From Ancistrus triradiatus (Eukaryota; Chordata; Actinopteri; Siluriformes; Loricariidae): a DNA stretch of 64,000 bases. The translations under genes and the position numbers were made by a program. The notes beneath the pieces are model-generated. The model worked only from the letters and a program-made list of their open reading frames with translations, was not told the origin of the DNA and searched no databases. Below, one piece after another: positions 1 through 12,662 of this stretch; position 1 is the stretch's first letter, and every line of letters starts with the position of its first letter. Location of the stretch: assembly GCA_025084515.1 (NCBI GenBank), contig JAJAGP010001516.1:42501-106500 (forward strand), written 5' to 3'.

Positions 1-41
1 TTCTTACGGTACCGAATCACTCAGTAAATAAACCGTAAAGC

Positions 42-262
42 TCAGTCAAACCGAACTACGGCACTGATAAAGTCCAACTGGGAGTCCATGATTCGGTCTG
101 TTATAGAGAAAAACACAACACAGCCATACGCCAGGCACAAATAATCCATACACGACGCCTCGATCTCCCTGCGCCTGCATAGCACATCGTACTTATCGGA
201 AACGATTACTGTGGCCTTTATGTAGTCCGACCCGTTCCCGTTTAGGGTAAAGCGGCTAAACT
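42..262 (-). CDS. possible terminal exon of an unidentified gene
   Basis: I do not recognise this product. On the minus strand a convincing splice acceptor (pyrimidine-rich stretch ending in TTTGCAG, 263-285) is followed by an open frame of about 73 codons that ends in TGA at 42-44. The frame is fairly rich in CpG and charged codons (motifs GNGSDYIKAT, CRRREIEASC, FSITDRIMDS) and ends in VVRFD. The region 360-560 just upstream on that strand looks promoter-like, with a CCAAT motif on the minus strand near 405 and several CpGs. A short first exon there is possible but not proven. No AATAAA is visible on this strand before the window edge. It could also be chance coding potential in single-copy DNA. 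Confidence 0.3.
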
Positions 263-744
263 CTGCAAATATAAAACAAATGAAGGGTCGGTTTCTGAGT
301 ATTTGCTTTATTACAGTAATTCTGTCCAAATGGTTGCTCGTTTAAGGATAAACACAGTCACATCCGCTAGCCATCGCTGCTAGTGTTAAAGTCACGGGAC
401 TCAGTCATTGGCTGAAAAGAAAAATGTCTCCGCAGATCCAACATGGAGGCGCCCAGACGAGCTTTACGTTATAAATGTTCCCAAAAGTGAGCCGCCATGG
501 CGTCCAGAGTCTCGCGTTTCTCAGAATCTCGCTCTTGAGGCAAAACCAGCTTTGGCGGGAAGCCGTAATGGGATGACTTGCTGTGACTTTCGCAGATGTT
601 TAATAACATAAGAATATATGACAGTAGTAAACCAAACAGCTTAATAAAGATTCTGAATTTGAACTAGCCTGCCTTATTCATGTGGGTGGAAGTAGAAAAT
701 AAGTATAACATATAACATAAGTATAATATATAAATAACGACACA

Positions 745-1022
745 GTTTCAGCATTTCGAATTTACTTTCAAAATATTACGACTAATTTTATTAGTTTATT
801 ATTCTAAAAATACTATGAAATTATTCTTGAAATATTACGGCTTTATCCTGAAAATACTTTTGAAAATTTATTCTCAAAATATTATTTTATTCTCAAAATA
901 TTACAACTTTATTCTCTAAAGATTACCACTTTATTCTCAAAATACTGTGACTTTATTCTCAAAATATTACAACATTATTCTCAAAACATTTTATTCTCAA
1001 AAACCTTTATTCTGAAATATAC
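745..1022. repeat. AT-rich imperfect tandem repeat
   Basis: About a dozen imperfect copies of a roughly 20-24 base unit of the form TTTATTCTCAAAATATTAC lie head to tail. The copies diverge in spacing and bases. No gene is seen around it: 1023-2080 contains no supported exon or recognisable element. Confidence 0.75.
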
Positions 1023-2079
1023 ATCATATACATCAGATCACTTAGAAAAGCACAAACACACTATTTGGGTATAGGATCTACAATCCTGCAAAGTTTCATG
1101 CAAGTAGTGTGAAAGCTGTAGGGGTTTTTGATTTGATCAAATTTTTGATTGTGGAAAAGTAGAAGAATAATAAAAAAGATGAAGAAGAAGAATCCTCTGG
1201 CCTTGACAGGCCAAACTAATGAATATTTGTTTCTATGTGAGGAATTAGACAGCTTGTCGTATTAAAGATGCTCTAAGTAGATTTCCTCATCTGTGTTTAA
1301 AATGTTTGAACTAACCCAGCAGTCTTTTAAGAAACTCAAGCAGCAGAAGAACCAGAGCCAAGGTTTACCCTCATTACTCAGAGAGCATGACCTCTTATTA
1401 ACCTTCTCACTGATCTTTTAAAAACATATTAGTCAGTGTCTAATTGAAGGTATGAATGAACGCTTTGTAACCACAATCTGGAAATACAGCGCTGGCTTCT
1501 TAGAGGAGAACTTTAATTATTCTGTGTTTATACAGGCAATAAAAACATGGGGCTTAAAAAAACACCCAGAACATCATCATCATCATGAGCTTTGTGCCCC
1601 ATGAGGGCAGAGGAAAGAGCCAAATAAAACAAGTAGAAAACTCAGTGTTCATTTACGAATTTCAAGGCTGATTGGCGCCCAAAGTGTGGAACGCCTGCTC
1701 CCTAATCTGACTCAACCGGTGGTTAAATAACACGGCGTGAATGAGTCACCCTGCATACCAGTGCAACACCTTAATCCTTCAGAACAAGCCCCGCTGCTCT
1801 TACTTTATGTACTTAAAGTGGACTTATTAGAGAAAAATCACTTTTTTAGTGCCTGCACACATACATTTGGCTATCCGAAGAACAACCTGTGAAGTCAGAC
1901 AATTTCTGCAGGGGCTGGCTATGTCTGAAAATGTGGGATTCAACAACAGACTTGGTTGTTTCATTTGTTAGAATAATCCCATACTTATATATAGTAGTGC
2001 TGCTGGTGTCTCTGTGCTCTTAATCAATAACTAACTACATATTCTCTTTTCTCTCTGAGCTTGTGTAGTTCAGTTCCTA

Positions 2080-2575
2080 ACACTAAGATGTTCCTCCGCT
2101 TCAACTTCACTCAAGTTGTTTCCATCATCAGCTCCAGCCCCACCATGCCCGGGCCACACCAGAGGACAGTGACTCTTTAAATCCTCCGGTTGGCTGGGGA
2201 CCATGTGCCGCCAAGGACTTTCCCACCGAGGACTCATGATCCTAAAGTCACTCTGTCTGTCGGGCTACATAATGCCGATATGCATATTTTTACATTTTTT
2301 TTAAAACTATTACTATAGATTTATTTGACTAGAAAAATTAGTTTCATTCTTACATTTATCATCTAACCCACTCAAGCAGGTTTCTTTTTGAGTCTTGGTC
2401 CTCCCAAGGTTACTTCCTTATAACGTTTAGGGATTTTCCTGGCCACTGTCACTAGGCTTGCTCAATTTGGTATTGGGTTAGATATTAGAAGATAATCTAA
2501 AATTATAAAGCTTCTTTGAAACAATGGTCCACTTTAAAAAGCGCTATATAAATATTTCTGACATGACTTGACCCT
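2080..2575 (+). mobile_element. L2-like LINE 3' tail fragment
   Basis: This matches the 3' untranslated tail also present near 11.3-11.78 kb and 25.7-26.44 kb. Shared landmarks in order are a CTTAATCAATAACTAA block, GAGTCTTGGTCCTCCCAAGG, CACTAGGCTTGCTCAATTTG, AAAAAGCGCTATATAAAT and a short (TGACT)n-type end. It has no coding potential. 2576-3290 holds no feature I can support. Confidence 0.65.
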
Positions 2576-3293
2576 TAATATGAATAACTCCACCACTCAG
2601 CAACATCGCAGCTATAGTTGGCAAAAACCTGAAGGTGTGGCTAAAGCAGTTTGAGCTATGATAACTCACTTCTTAACTTCTGAGATAGCTTGTAAGTTGT
2701 TTTTCCACATTGAAGTAGGTCGCTTCTTTTGGGCTGCTTTCCATAGACCTGGTTGCTTGTTTCTCCTGTGGGATCTGGCAACCCTGGAATTAAATGTAGC
2801 ACCCATGAAATGGCAAACACTTTTTGAAGTCTCTGAAATTATGTATATAATGAAGCAAATTAAGAATTTGAATAATAAAATAATAAACATAATAATGTTA
2901 TAATAATAAGCCAATGAAAGTTTGAAGTTTACATTACATCCTTCTGTGACATTGCTGGTTTTCTTCTGGCATGCTGTCCAGCTTGTTTGTACTACTAATA
3001 AAGTACTGTTCAGGTAAATAAAACAGGATTCTGTTTTATAACAATGATCCACCACTCCAAGAACAATCCCATTCCCAATCCTAAAGTTTATCCTCTGATC
3101 AGGAAACTCTAGTAAGCTCTAGTAAATGATTCAGAGTCTCTCTAAGGAACAGGGCAGAAATCAACCAAGTCGTGAGTCACTCTGTCCAGACCGCAGCACA
3201 TGTCCCAGTCGTTAAGGCAAAACAAGGTGAAGAAATTTCAACATTTCAACAGAAGCATGTGTTCTCCAAACTAAAAACTGTTGGGCCCCAGGT

Positions 3294-3545
3294 AAATTTT
3301 TCCCATATGTCTCTCTCTACAGAGCATAATACCATTAAATGATTGAAGGAATCTGGAGGAATTTCATAAAAAGCCTAAACTGAAGAGGGGTGATCTCCGC
3401 TCCCTTAGACGGCACTGCATCAAGAACAGTCATTCATCAATAGCTGACAGAACCACATGGGCAAGGGATTCCTTTATCAAACCTTTATCAAGCTCTACAA
3501 TACAGAGTTACATTCACAAATGCCACTTAAAAAGTTACTGTGCAG
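3294..3545 (+). mobile_element. Tc1/mariner transposase fragment
   Basis: This is a near copy of 29.80-30.06 kb. In that copy the sequence continues into a recognisable Tc1/mariner-type transposase (GHPCIF and SRRLL-like residues). Here only the N-terminal helix-turn-helix portion remains, with stops and frameshifts. It is followed at 3546-3780 by a short L2-like reverse transcriptase relic (ADDMQLYIS-like motif at about 3580-3610). Confidence 0.55.
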
Positions 3546-3780
3546 TTATTCATAAACATGACCTTAGTTTCCATTGCAATGCAGATGATATGCAGCTGTA
3601 CATATCAGCCAAACCAAATGACATCCTTATAATCAGCAAAATTGAGGACTGTGCAAAGAAAATATTGGATGTAGGTTTCTTATTTGAACCCAAGGCTGTG
3701 AGAGACAATCAAGTCAGATTTATTTCTATAGAACTTTTTATAATGGAGCATTGTGTCAAAGCAGCTTTACAATTTTAGAT
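3546..3780 (+). mobile_element. L2-like reverse transcriptase relic, left part
   Basis: The frame contains a degenerate YADDTQLYI-type motif (N-ADDMQLYISAKPND) and then residues like those at 10,080-10,230. It runs into an L2 3' tail (AGCAGCTTTACAATTT) that is cut by the Tc1 insertion at 3781. The tail resumes in inverted order at 5378-5515, where the GAGTCTTGG-type sequence appears as its complement. Confidence 0.5.
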
Positions 3781-3782
3781 TA

Positions 3783-5375
3783 CAGTGCCTTGCAAAAGTA
3801 TTCGGCCCCCTTGAACTTTTCAACCTTTTGCCACATTTCAGGCTTCAAACATAAAGATATGAAATTGTAATTTTTTGTGAAGAATCAACAACAAGTGGGA
3901 CACAATCATGAAGTGGAACGAAATTTATTGGATATTTAAAACTTTTTTTAGAAATAAAAAACTGAAAAGTGGGGCGTGCAAAATTATTCGGCCCCTTTAC
4001 TTTCAGTGCAGCAAACTCACTCCAGAAGTTCAGTGAGGATCTCTGAATGATCCAATGTTGACCTAAATGACTGATGATGATAAATAGAATCCACCTGTGT
4101 GCAATCAAGTCTCCGTGTAAATGCACATGCTCTGTGATGGTCTCAGAGTTCTGTTTAAAGCAAAGAGAGCATCATGAAGACCAAGGAACACACCAGGCAG
4201 GTCCGAGATACTGGTTTGGAGAAGTTTAAAGCCGGATTTGGATACAAAAAGATTTCCCAAGCTTTAAACATCTCAAGGAGCACTGTGCAAGCGATCATAT
4301 TGAAATGGAAGGAGTATCAGACCACTGCAAATCTACCAAGACCCGGCCGTCCCTCTTTCAGCTTTCAGCTCAAACAAGGAGAAGACTGATCAGAGATGCA
4401 GCCAAGAGGCCCATGAACACTCTGGATGAACTGCAGAGATCTACAGCTGAGGTGGGAGACTCTGTCCATAGGACAACAATCAGTCGTACACTGCACAAAT
4501 CTGGCCTTTATGGAAGAGTGGCAAGAAGAAAGCCATTTCTCAAAGATATCCATAAAACGTTTGCCACAAGCCACCTGGGAGACACACCAAACATGTGGAA
4601 GAAGGTGCTCTGGTCAGACAAACTTTTTGGCCACAATGCAAAACGTTATGTTTGGCGTAAAAGCAACACAGCTCATCACCCTGAACGCACCATTCCCCAC
4701 TGTCAAACATGGTGGTGGCAAGCATCGTGGTTTGGGCCTGCTGTTATTCAGCAGGGACAGTGAAGATGGTTACAATGATGGGAAGATGGATGGAGCCAAA
4801 TTACAGGACCATTCTGGAAGAAAAACCTGTTGGAGTCTGCCAAAAAAATCTTCCAACACGACAATTGATCCCAAAAACATAACAGCAAATCTCCAATGGA
4901 GTGGTTCACAAATAAACGTATCCAGGTGTTAGAATGGCAAGTTCAAAGTCCAGACCGAATCCAATCGAGAATATGTGGAAAGAGCTGAAAAATGTGTTCA
5001 ACAAACGCTCTCCATTCCAACCTCACTGGCTCCCAGCTGTTTGTAAGGAAGAATGGGCAAAAATGTCATTCTCTACGATGTGCAAAACTGATAGAGACAT
5101 ACCCCAAGTGACCTCAGCTGTAATCGCAGCAAAAAAGGTGGACTACAAAGTATTAACGCAAGGGGGCTGAATAATTTTGCACGCCCCACTTTTCAGTTTT
5201 CTATTTCTAAAAAAAGTTTTAAATATCCAATAAATTTCATTCCACTTCATGATTGTGTCCCACTTGTTGTTGATTCTTCACAAAAAATTACAATTTCATA
5301 TCTTTTTGTTTAAAGCCTGAAATATGGCAAAAGGTTGAAAAGTTCAAGGGGGCCGAGTACTTTTCCAAGCCACTG
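3783..5375 (+). mobile_element. Tc1-like transposon with long inverted repeats
   Basis: The element is bounded by TA on both sides (3781-3782 and 5376-5377), as expected for Tc1/mariner target duplication. Its ends read CAGTGCCTTGCAAAAGTA on the left and the near complement on the right (TACTTTTCCAAGCCACTG). The inverted repeats are about 210 bp long (about 3783-3998 and 5163-5375). Each carries two short direct repeats (ATTCGGCCCC type) at its outer and inner ends, the IR/DR architecture. The interior holds the broken transposase listed separately. It inserted into an older LINE relic. Confidence 0.9.
4174..5170 (+). pseudogene. Tc1-like transposase, frameshifted
   Basis: A Tc1/mariner transposase is readable in three frames. 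4174-4389 encodes the N-terminal paired-type helix-turn-helix (MKTKEHTRQVRDTGLEKF, then KKISQALNISRSTV and a GRP hinge). About 4390-4755 holds the second DNA-binding half and the start of the DDE core (KKVLWSDK, first Asp). 4934-5170 holds the C-terminal part with NPIENMWKELK, the region of the third acidic residue. At least two frameshifts and the loss of a clear second catalytic Asp make it non-functional. Intact family members are about 340 residues in one frame. Confidence 0.85.
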
Positions 5376-5377
5376 TA

Positions 5378-6445
5378 TCTTCTAATATCTAGGACCAATT
5401 CCAAATTGATTAAGCCTAGGGCGACAGTCGCAAAAAAATCCCTAAACTTTATAAGGAAGAAACCTTGTTAAGACCAAGACTCAAAAAGAAACCCGACCTG
5501 CTTGGGTAACAGGACTGAGTGAGAACCTGGGGAAATGACTAAAACATGTGTTTTAACATAAATGATTATGGATTTCATATGAAAAAAGCATAGGATAGGA
5601 TATGGAGAGATACAACACTGCAAAAAGAAATATTTCAGAATGATTTTAATTATTATATTTCGTTGTAATGTTAGAGACCAGGGACAACTAACTAATTATT
5701 TTTCAGTTTTATTAGAATTTTAAATTATATACCTTAAATCTACCTATATACTTTAAAACATGTATTTTAAAGTAAATGATTATGGATTTCTTTTGAAATA
5801 CATATTTAAGGTATAGATTATAGGTATAGGAATATGGAGACACAGCACTGCTAACTAAAAAGGATTTCTGAAGGATTTTAATTATTATATTTAATTAAAG
5901 TAATGTTTGAGACCAGCTTGTGTGTATATTTCAGTGTTATCAGTAGTTTTATTAATGTTTTAAAATATATACCTTACATTTGCAATTGCATCACTGTGCA
6001 GAACACGTTGCTTAATAATAAAATGTTTCTTACAGTTAATTATATTAATCATATATACCTGTAATATAATGGCACCCATTTAGTGGAATGGCTCTTTTAT
6101 AGACGCTGAGAAACTGGTTCATGCGTTTATAACCTTGAGGTTTGATTACTCTAAAGTTCTACTTCCTGGATGTTCTAATAATTCTGTAAATAATCTTCAA
6201 TTAGTTTAGAATGCAGGCACCCGAGTGCTAACTCGAACTAGAAAATTTGATCATATCACTCCTGTTCTATCATCACTACACTTGTTACCAGTTAAATTCC
6301 GCATTGATTACAAAATACTTCTTATAACTTATAAAGCTCTACATGGCCTGGCCCCACATTATCTGATGACCTCTTAGAGTTTTACAATCCAACTCGTCTA
6401 CTTCGTTCGCAGGGTGCAGGACTTCTTTTAGTTCTAGAATTAAAC
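5378..6445 (+). mobile_element. L2-like LINE fragments and AT-rich DNA
   Basis: 5378-5515 is the continuation of a tail fragment cut by the Tc1 insertion. 5520-6090 is AT-rich, with a pair of similar blocks (ATGATTATGGATTTC at about 5562 and 5778) and no gene. About 6100-6445 encodes the C-terminal end of an L2-like reverse transcriptase (residues such as CNNSVNN, RLVRMQAPEC-like, LLPVKFRIDYKILLITYKALHG) and matches 10,410-10,745. Confidence 0.55.
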
Positions 6446-9400
6446 TGGGAGAGAACGCTGAGAGAACGCTGAGAGAACGTGAGAGAACTGACGCGGAGAA
6501 TTGCGAGGATCTGGCAACCCAGACTGATCTGCGGTTGCACACAGGAAGTAGTTTCGTAGCTGCTAGCAGCTTTTACCTTTGATATATTGAATTTACAGAT
6601 CGGCATCTGTATCTGATATTAATCGTATATATAGTAGGTTTTTACAACATAATCATTTTATTCCTCGTACCGGGGATTATATTTTTTGCCGCTAAATCGT
6701 ATTTAGTAAACTTTACGGTATTACCGGCTGGGTTTGCATAGTTAGCCATTAGCTAATAAAACCAGAGTGCGTCTTCTTCGCAGTATGTTGTGTTTTATAT
6801 AACTTTTTACAGTCTTTTACCACTTCTTTCTGAAAAAACTTAGTTTTTAGTTGAGTTTTGTGTTGACTTAACTTCGTATTAACGCTTTAATCGAGCATTT
6901 GCAATTGGGACATCGGCTGCAAGCTGACCCATATTCTTCACTCGGCACCCCAAAACAAACACCCGAAGATAAGTACCTTTAAGTCTTAATTTACTAACAG
7001 GCTTCTGCTGTGCTTGTTCCCGTGGCCGAGTTGGCATGTTTAGCTATCTTCCCTCCTCATAGTGTAATTTAATTGTGATAGGTGTAGGTTGTAGGCCAGG
7101 TATGACGGGAGAAGATTGTATTTTAGAGGCGCGGCCATCCAGACATAAGCGAAGATAGCTCAGCTCCTAGATTAGCAGATCTGGATTCCAAAGGCGAAGT
7201 TAGAGCCCGGCAGAGTCCTCGCAGCAGGGCAAGTGGGTGACGGATCGGCGACGTAGTCGTAAGGCTGTCCAGAGAGCACCACTCTTCCACGTGTCCACAG
7301 GTTGCCCTCAGTGAAACACCATGAGCAGCTGTGAAAGGCTCGGTAATAGGTGACTATATAAGACACGTGAAAACTTGCTACCCTTTAGGGACACAAGCAG
7401 CTAGAGTTTCTGTTCCCGGAGCCAGGAGTGCCGGAAATTTGTAACGAGTCTTAGTGAACTCGAGAGCCGCAGATTCCTCTAGGATAGTTGTTCATGTAGG
7501 GGCTAATGATATACCATTACGTCAGTCAGACGGTACTAAGGTACTAAGAGGTTACTAAGGATTTGTAGAGGTGGTTAGCGTGGCGGAAGGCGATGTCCGA
7601 GCTGTAGTGTGCTCTGGCCCCATCCAATGCGGCGAGGTGACCAAGCCTAAAGCAGGTTATGGTCGCTGAACTGTGGCGTCCAAGTGTGTGCTCTGAAAAC
7701 AACGTGGTCTTTTAGACAAAACTGCGACAGGCACTTTGAGGGAAGCCTGGCCTTTTAGGATGGGACGGTGTCCATCCCACTCGGAGAGGGTGCTGTCTCC
7801 ATCTACTGCAAACATTGCCCATAGTCTTATGGCCCGATTGGTTAGGGGCTGGGGGGGGGACTATCCAGAGAGGGGTCAGGCAAGCAGACAGACCGGTCAA
7901 CCAACTGTCTGCTGGTAGCCAGGCACCGTCACCCAGGAACCACATTATTGAAACTGTGTCTGTTCACCCGCATCTGCGCTAAACGTAAACGCTTTCAAAA
8001 AGTATGTTTTAATAACTCATTAGATGAAAAACACAGTAGCTGCAAAACGAAATAACAAATTAGAACTAAGCTAGGATTACTTAACATGAGATCACTTACA
8101 AACAAAGCGTAATTGCCAATGAAAAGATCACTGATAAACGCTTAAACGCTCTGTGTCTCACTGAAACTTGGCTAGACTGATGAGTATTTAGCTTAAATGA
8201 AGGCCTCACCTCCTGGATTACAGTCATGCTAGTCGCTCCTCCTAATGGAGGGGGGGAGGCATAGCCAAATTTGACAAAGAGGTAGGTGTTACAGCTAAAT
8301 CCATTACAGGCTAATTCTTTGAAATATGATTCTTAATGTGGGACTGATCCTCGTTATGAAGTTAAAACCCCCTCTTTAAGCTTATCACTATTTACAGCCC
8401 GCCTGGTCCCTATTCAGAATTCTTCAGGAATTGCTAACTTTCTTTCCTGCTTACTACGGTTCAACAGATAAGGCTTTAATTGGAGGTGATTCAATATTCA
8501 CTTTGACAATGAGCAGGATCCACTTTAAAATTCTTTCGAGTCCATCTTAGAATCCATGGGTAATCAATCAGAATGGTGATGGGACCAACCCACCGCTGTA
8601 ATCATTACTTTAGATCTAAATTAAATTGGTATCAATATAACTAACCTTGGATGTTTGTCCGCAAAAGTGATTGATTCAGACACTATTTTTAGTATTTGAG
8701 CTATCTCAATAATAAAATCCTTCTTCCTCGTTATCACACCAAGCGCACTATCAACATCTGCTACTCCAGCTGCGTTTATTAAAAACCCTACCAGAACTTA
8801 AAATTTATACACCTACGGAGATAAAACATCTTGAGTGTGTTAAATGAGCAATGAGAAGTGTGCTCGCTAAACCCTGGACACGGATGCCCCTGCTAGGGTC
8901 AAACGTAAGGGAAAAAAGGCTAGCACCATGTTATAATGACCACACCCCGTACCTTGAAAGCAACAGAACACGGCATTAGAGCGCAAGTGGAGAATAGTAA
9001 ATTGGAGGTGTTAAGATTGATTGGAGGGACAGCATGGCAGGTATAAGCATGCCATCAATAAGATCAAAGCGATGACTTCTCTTCACTCATAGAGAAAAAT
9101 AAGAATAATCCAAGATTTATCTTTAATACAGTCTCCAAATTAACAAAAAAACCCAACAGAAAAAGGACTCTCCCATTATGTGTAATTTTAACAGTAATGA
9201 TTTCATGACTTTCTTTAAGATAAGATAGAAAAACATTAGGCATAAAAACTCAATGCCTTCAATTCACATCACCAAACTGTCAGCAACCTTCCAGATGCAG
9301 CACTAGTGAAGACATCTGTTCATTTAGCGTAAATCAAGATTAGAATATTTTACCCCAATTATAATACTGAACTATCCGCACTGATCAGCCGTCTAAGTCC

Positions 9401-11790
9401 TCAACATGTTTTGTTTAGATCCAATTCCTACACGTTACTCAAACAAGTATTACCTAGTGTTATAGAGCAGTGTTAGTTATTTTAAATTATCCTTACCTTA
9501 GGTTATGTGCCCGAATCCTTTAAGTTGCCGTTATCAAACCACTGATTGACCCTTGTGTGATATCTAATTATGACCAATTTCAAATCTACCGTTCTGTCCA
9601 AAATCTTAGAAAAAGCTGTTATCAGCAGCTCGTGTAGTCACCTCCAAGGAATGAAATTTATGAAAAATTCAGTCTGGCTTCAGGCCCCATTCCCCCCCCC
9701 CACCCAAAAACCCCCAAAAAACCAAAAAAATACTGAACAGCTAATTAGCGGTACTAAATGACTTGTTAATGTCCGCAGATAAGGGTGTTTCTTTTCTGTT
9801 CTGGTAGATTTAAGTGCAGCATTTGACACTCGAGATCATGATGTTTACTAACAGACTAGAAACATACTTAGGTATTGAAGGGATCAGCACTTTCTGGTTT
9901 AAATCCTACTTAAACTGACCGGGACCAGTTTGTTCATATAAATAAATCTAAGATCAAGCTCTCAAAAGTGGAAGTATGGCGGCCTCAGGGGTCAGTGCTT
10001 GGCCCGAATTTTTTCTCTCTGTACATGATGCCAACTAGCTCAGTTATTCGTAAACACGCATTAATTTCATGCTATGCAGATGATACAACAGCTGTACATA
10101 TCAGCCAAAACTAATGACAGCCTTACAATCAACAAATAGAGCGACTGTGTAAAGGAAATAAAAGATGGAGTTATTTAATGTCTCTACTTAACTCAGATAA
10201 AACTGAGGTTGATTTAGTGGGACCAAGGCTGTGAGAGACAGGTTAGCTACATCTTCCTAATCTAGATGGCTGTCCAGTATTGCCCAGTCCGTCTGTAAAA
10301 AACTAGGGGTCAATTTGACTCAGATCTCTCCTTTGATGGCACATAGCAGACCTCGAATTGCTTTCCTTTCAATTCGTAATACGCTAAAAACTTAGAAAAA
10401 TATCCTCTCTTTATGATGCGGAAAAACTTGTTCAGGCGTTATAACCCAAGGTTGGATTACTGTACGCCTGTAATTACTGGATGCTCTAGTAAAGCTTAAA
10501 TAAACTTCGTTAGTCAGAATGCAGTGCCCGAGTTCTAACTCGGAAACTAGAAAAATTTGATTCATATCACTGCCTGTTCTATCATCACTGATGGTTACCA
10601 GTCAAATTCGCATTGATTACAAAATACTTCATGAAACTTATAAAGCTCTAAATGGCCTGGCCCCACATTAATCTGAGTGACCTCTTAGAGTTTACCACCA
10701 ACTAGTATACTTCGTCGCAGGGTGCAGGACTTCTTTTAGTTCCTAAGGAATTTAAAAAGTCACAGCAGGGGGAAAGGATTTCTCATACATGGCCCCCCAA
10801 TATGGAATAAACTTCCCACTTTAGTTTGAGACTCAGACACTCTGCCAAAGTTAAGTGTAGGCTAAAGACATACTATTTACGCGCTTTTGACTTTTTTTTT
10901 TAAAGGGGGAAGATTAAGACCAGGATGCATGGTTTGGGTTGTGGGGCCGGAGTCGGAGTTCATGTATACCGGCCGCCTTGTCCGTAGCCGGGGTGTCGAG
11001 TGGGCGTCTGCTGAACTAGGCTTCGTCCTCGGATCTTGAACTCATGCACCTTGGCCTTAGAATAGGGCAGACTGGGGGTTCATAGTCAAAGAGCTTATGG
11101 TGTCAGAGAACGTGGGTGCTGTCTCTGCCGCTCGTGGGGTTGCCAATGTCCCATGGATCCCGCTTGGCTGTGTTCATACCCGTTCTACTCTTTTCTAGCT
11201 TTCTAGCTATGATGCGATTAGGCTAATTGCTGCCGGGGTCTCATGTACACATGGCATCAGTGATTGACATGGCATCAGTGATTGTTAATAAACACTGTGC
11301 TTTCTTAATCAATAAACTAATTTACATTTTTCTGTTTTATCTCCGAGGATGTGTTCCGGCAGTTCCGGCCATACACATGATGTTAATCCTCTGATGGAGC
11401 TCCACTGTGCATAATTCACATTTTATTCGACCATGACTTAATGACTGTAGTTTCGCTCTAGATGATCATCATAACCCGGGCCATTTAATTGTCGATGTGA
11501 ACTTCACATTCTATTCAAACTGGACTCCATGACTTTAGTTCGCTCTGAGATTTATCATCTACGCCGCCCAGGAGGTTGGGTCCCTTTTTCTGAGTCTTGG
11601 TCATCCCAAGGTTTCTTCCTATTTTTCTTTTCTGAACTATGAGTTTTTCCTTGCCCCACTGTCGCCCTAGGCTTGCTCAATTTGAGATTGGACGTAGTTA
11701 TTAGGAGATAATCTAAACCTGTAAAGTTGCTTTGAGACAATGCTCCATTGTAAAAAGCGCTATATAAATAAATCTGACTTGACTTGACTT
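6446..11790 (+). mobile_element. decayed near-full-length L2-like LINE
   Basis: This is a plus-strand non-LTR retrotransposon with many indels. Landmarks lie in the expected order. RIVVHVGANDIPLRQSD at about 7482-7532 resembles block III of SGNH/GDSL esterases found in ORF1 of some CR1/L2 elements, and MGRCPSHSER at about 7760 resembles the later DGVHPT-type block. LNMRSLTNKA at about 8080 and LTETWL at about 8158 are start motifs of the APE endonuclease. A reverse transcriptase follows: DPCVISNYDQF at about 9549, LVDLSAAFDT at about 9803, a PQGS-like motif near 9985, and ADDTT at about 10,078. The 3' tail ends near 11,786 in AAAAGCGCTATATAAATAAATC plus (TGACT)n. No intact frame exceeds about 90 codons, so it is dead. 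Confidence 0.75.
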
Positions 11791-12425
11791 GACTTAAAAA
11801 AGTCACAGCAGGGGGAAAGGCTTTTTCATACATGGCCCCCCAGCTATGGAATAAACTTCAAACTGTAGTTCAGGACTCAGACACTCTCCAAATTTTTAAG
11901 TCTAGGCTAAAGTCATACTTATTTACACAGACTTTTGGGTAGACTTAGACTGGGATACATGGTTCAGGTTCCAGGGGTCAGAGCCTGGAGTCATGAATTG
12001 GCATTTGGTCATTAGTATGTGGTGGACTGGGTTTCGGTTCTTTTGATCTTGGCTCATGCATTCTTGCCTTAGACTAAGGGCAGAGCTTCATAGGTTTAAA
12101 TGTTCATACTCAGAGTTTTATGGTGATCTGGAATGTTGGGTTGCTTCTTGCTTCTCAAGTGCAGTCACTCAGGTTTATTGATCGCTAGGGAGGTGGGTTG
12201 CCATGTCTCATGTGATCCCTCTTTTGTCCTATGACTGGTCCCTTTTTGAGTCTTGGTCCTCCTGAGGTTTCTACACTATAATGTTTGAGGATTTGCCACT
12301 TGCCACTGTTGCTCTAGGCTTGTTTAATTTGGTATTGGTCCTAGATATTAGATAGTCTAAAGATAATAGATATGATATAAGATTATCTAAAATTGTAAAG
12401 CTGTTTTGAGACACTGCTCCATTGA
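11791..12425 (+). mobile_element. second L2-like LINE 3' end
   Basis: Directly after the pentamer end of the preceding element, the sequence restarts at AAAGTCACAGCAGGGGGAAAGG, which is also present at about 10,757. It repeats the C-terminal reverse transcriptase and 3' tail in order (TATGGAATAAACTTC, CTAGGCTAAAGTCATA, GAGTCTTGGTCCTCC). It ends near TTGAGACACTGCTCCATTG. This is a nested or tandem 3' fragment of the same family. Confidence 0.6.
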
Positions 12426-12662
12426 CTTATGGTAACCATGTCCAGAAGCAACTTCTTTGGGACAAAATAACACCTGAAACACTTTATCACTCGGTATCCT
12501 CGATGCCAAAACATCTTTAAAGTTTTGTGAGAAGAACCGGCGACGTTACAAAAGTACTGTAGCCTTGCATTTATTAACTTGACCAATATTATTTGGCTGG
12601 AGCTGCCACTGTAACAGCTGAAAACACTAATTAGAGGGGGTGTACCCATAGTTTTGGGCACT
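12426..12662 (-). mobile_element. DNA transposon relic (unassigned)
   Basis: The block ends in GGTGTACCCATAGTTTTGGGCAC, a form typical of transposon termini, and a minus-strand frame of 92 codons fills it. It has no domain I can name. 12,663-13,200 holds no supported feature apart from the CT-rich stretch upstream of MSMP at 12,968-13,040. Confidence 0.35.
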
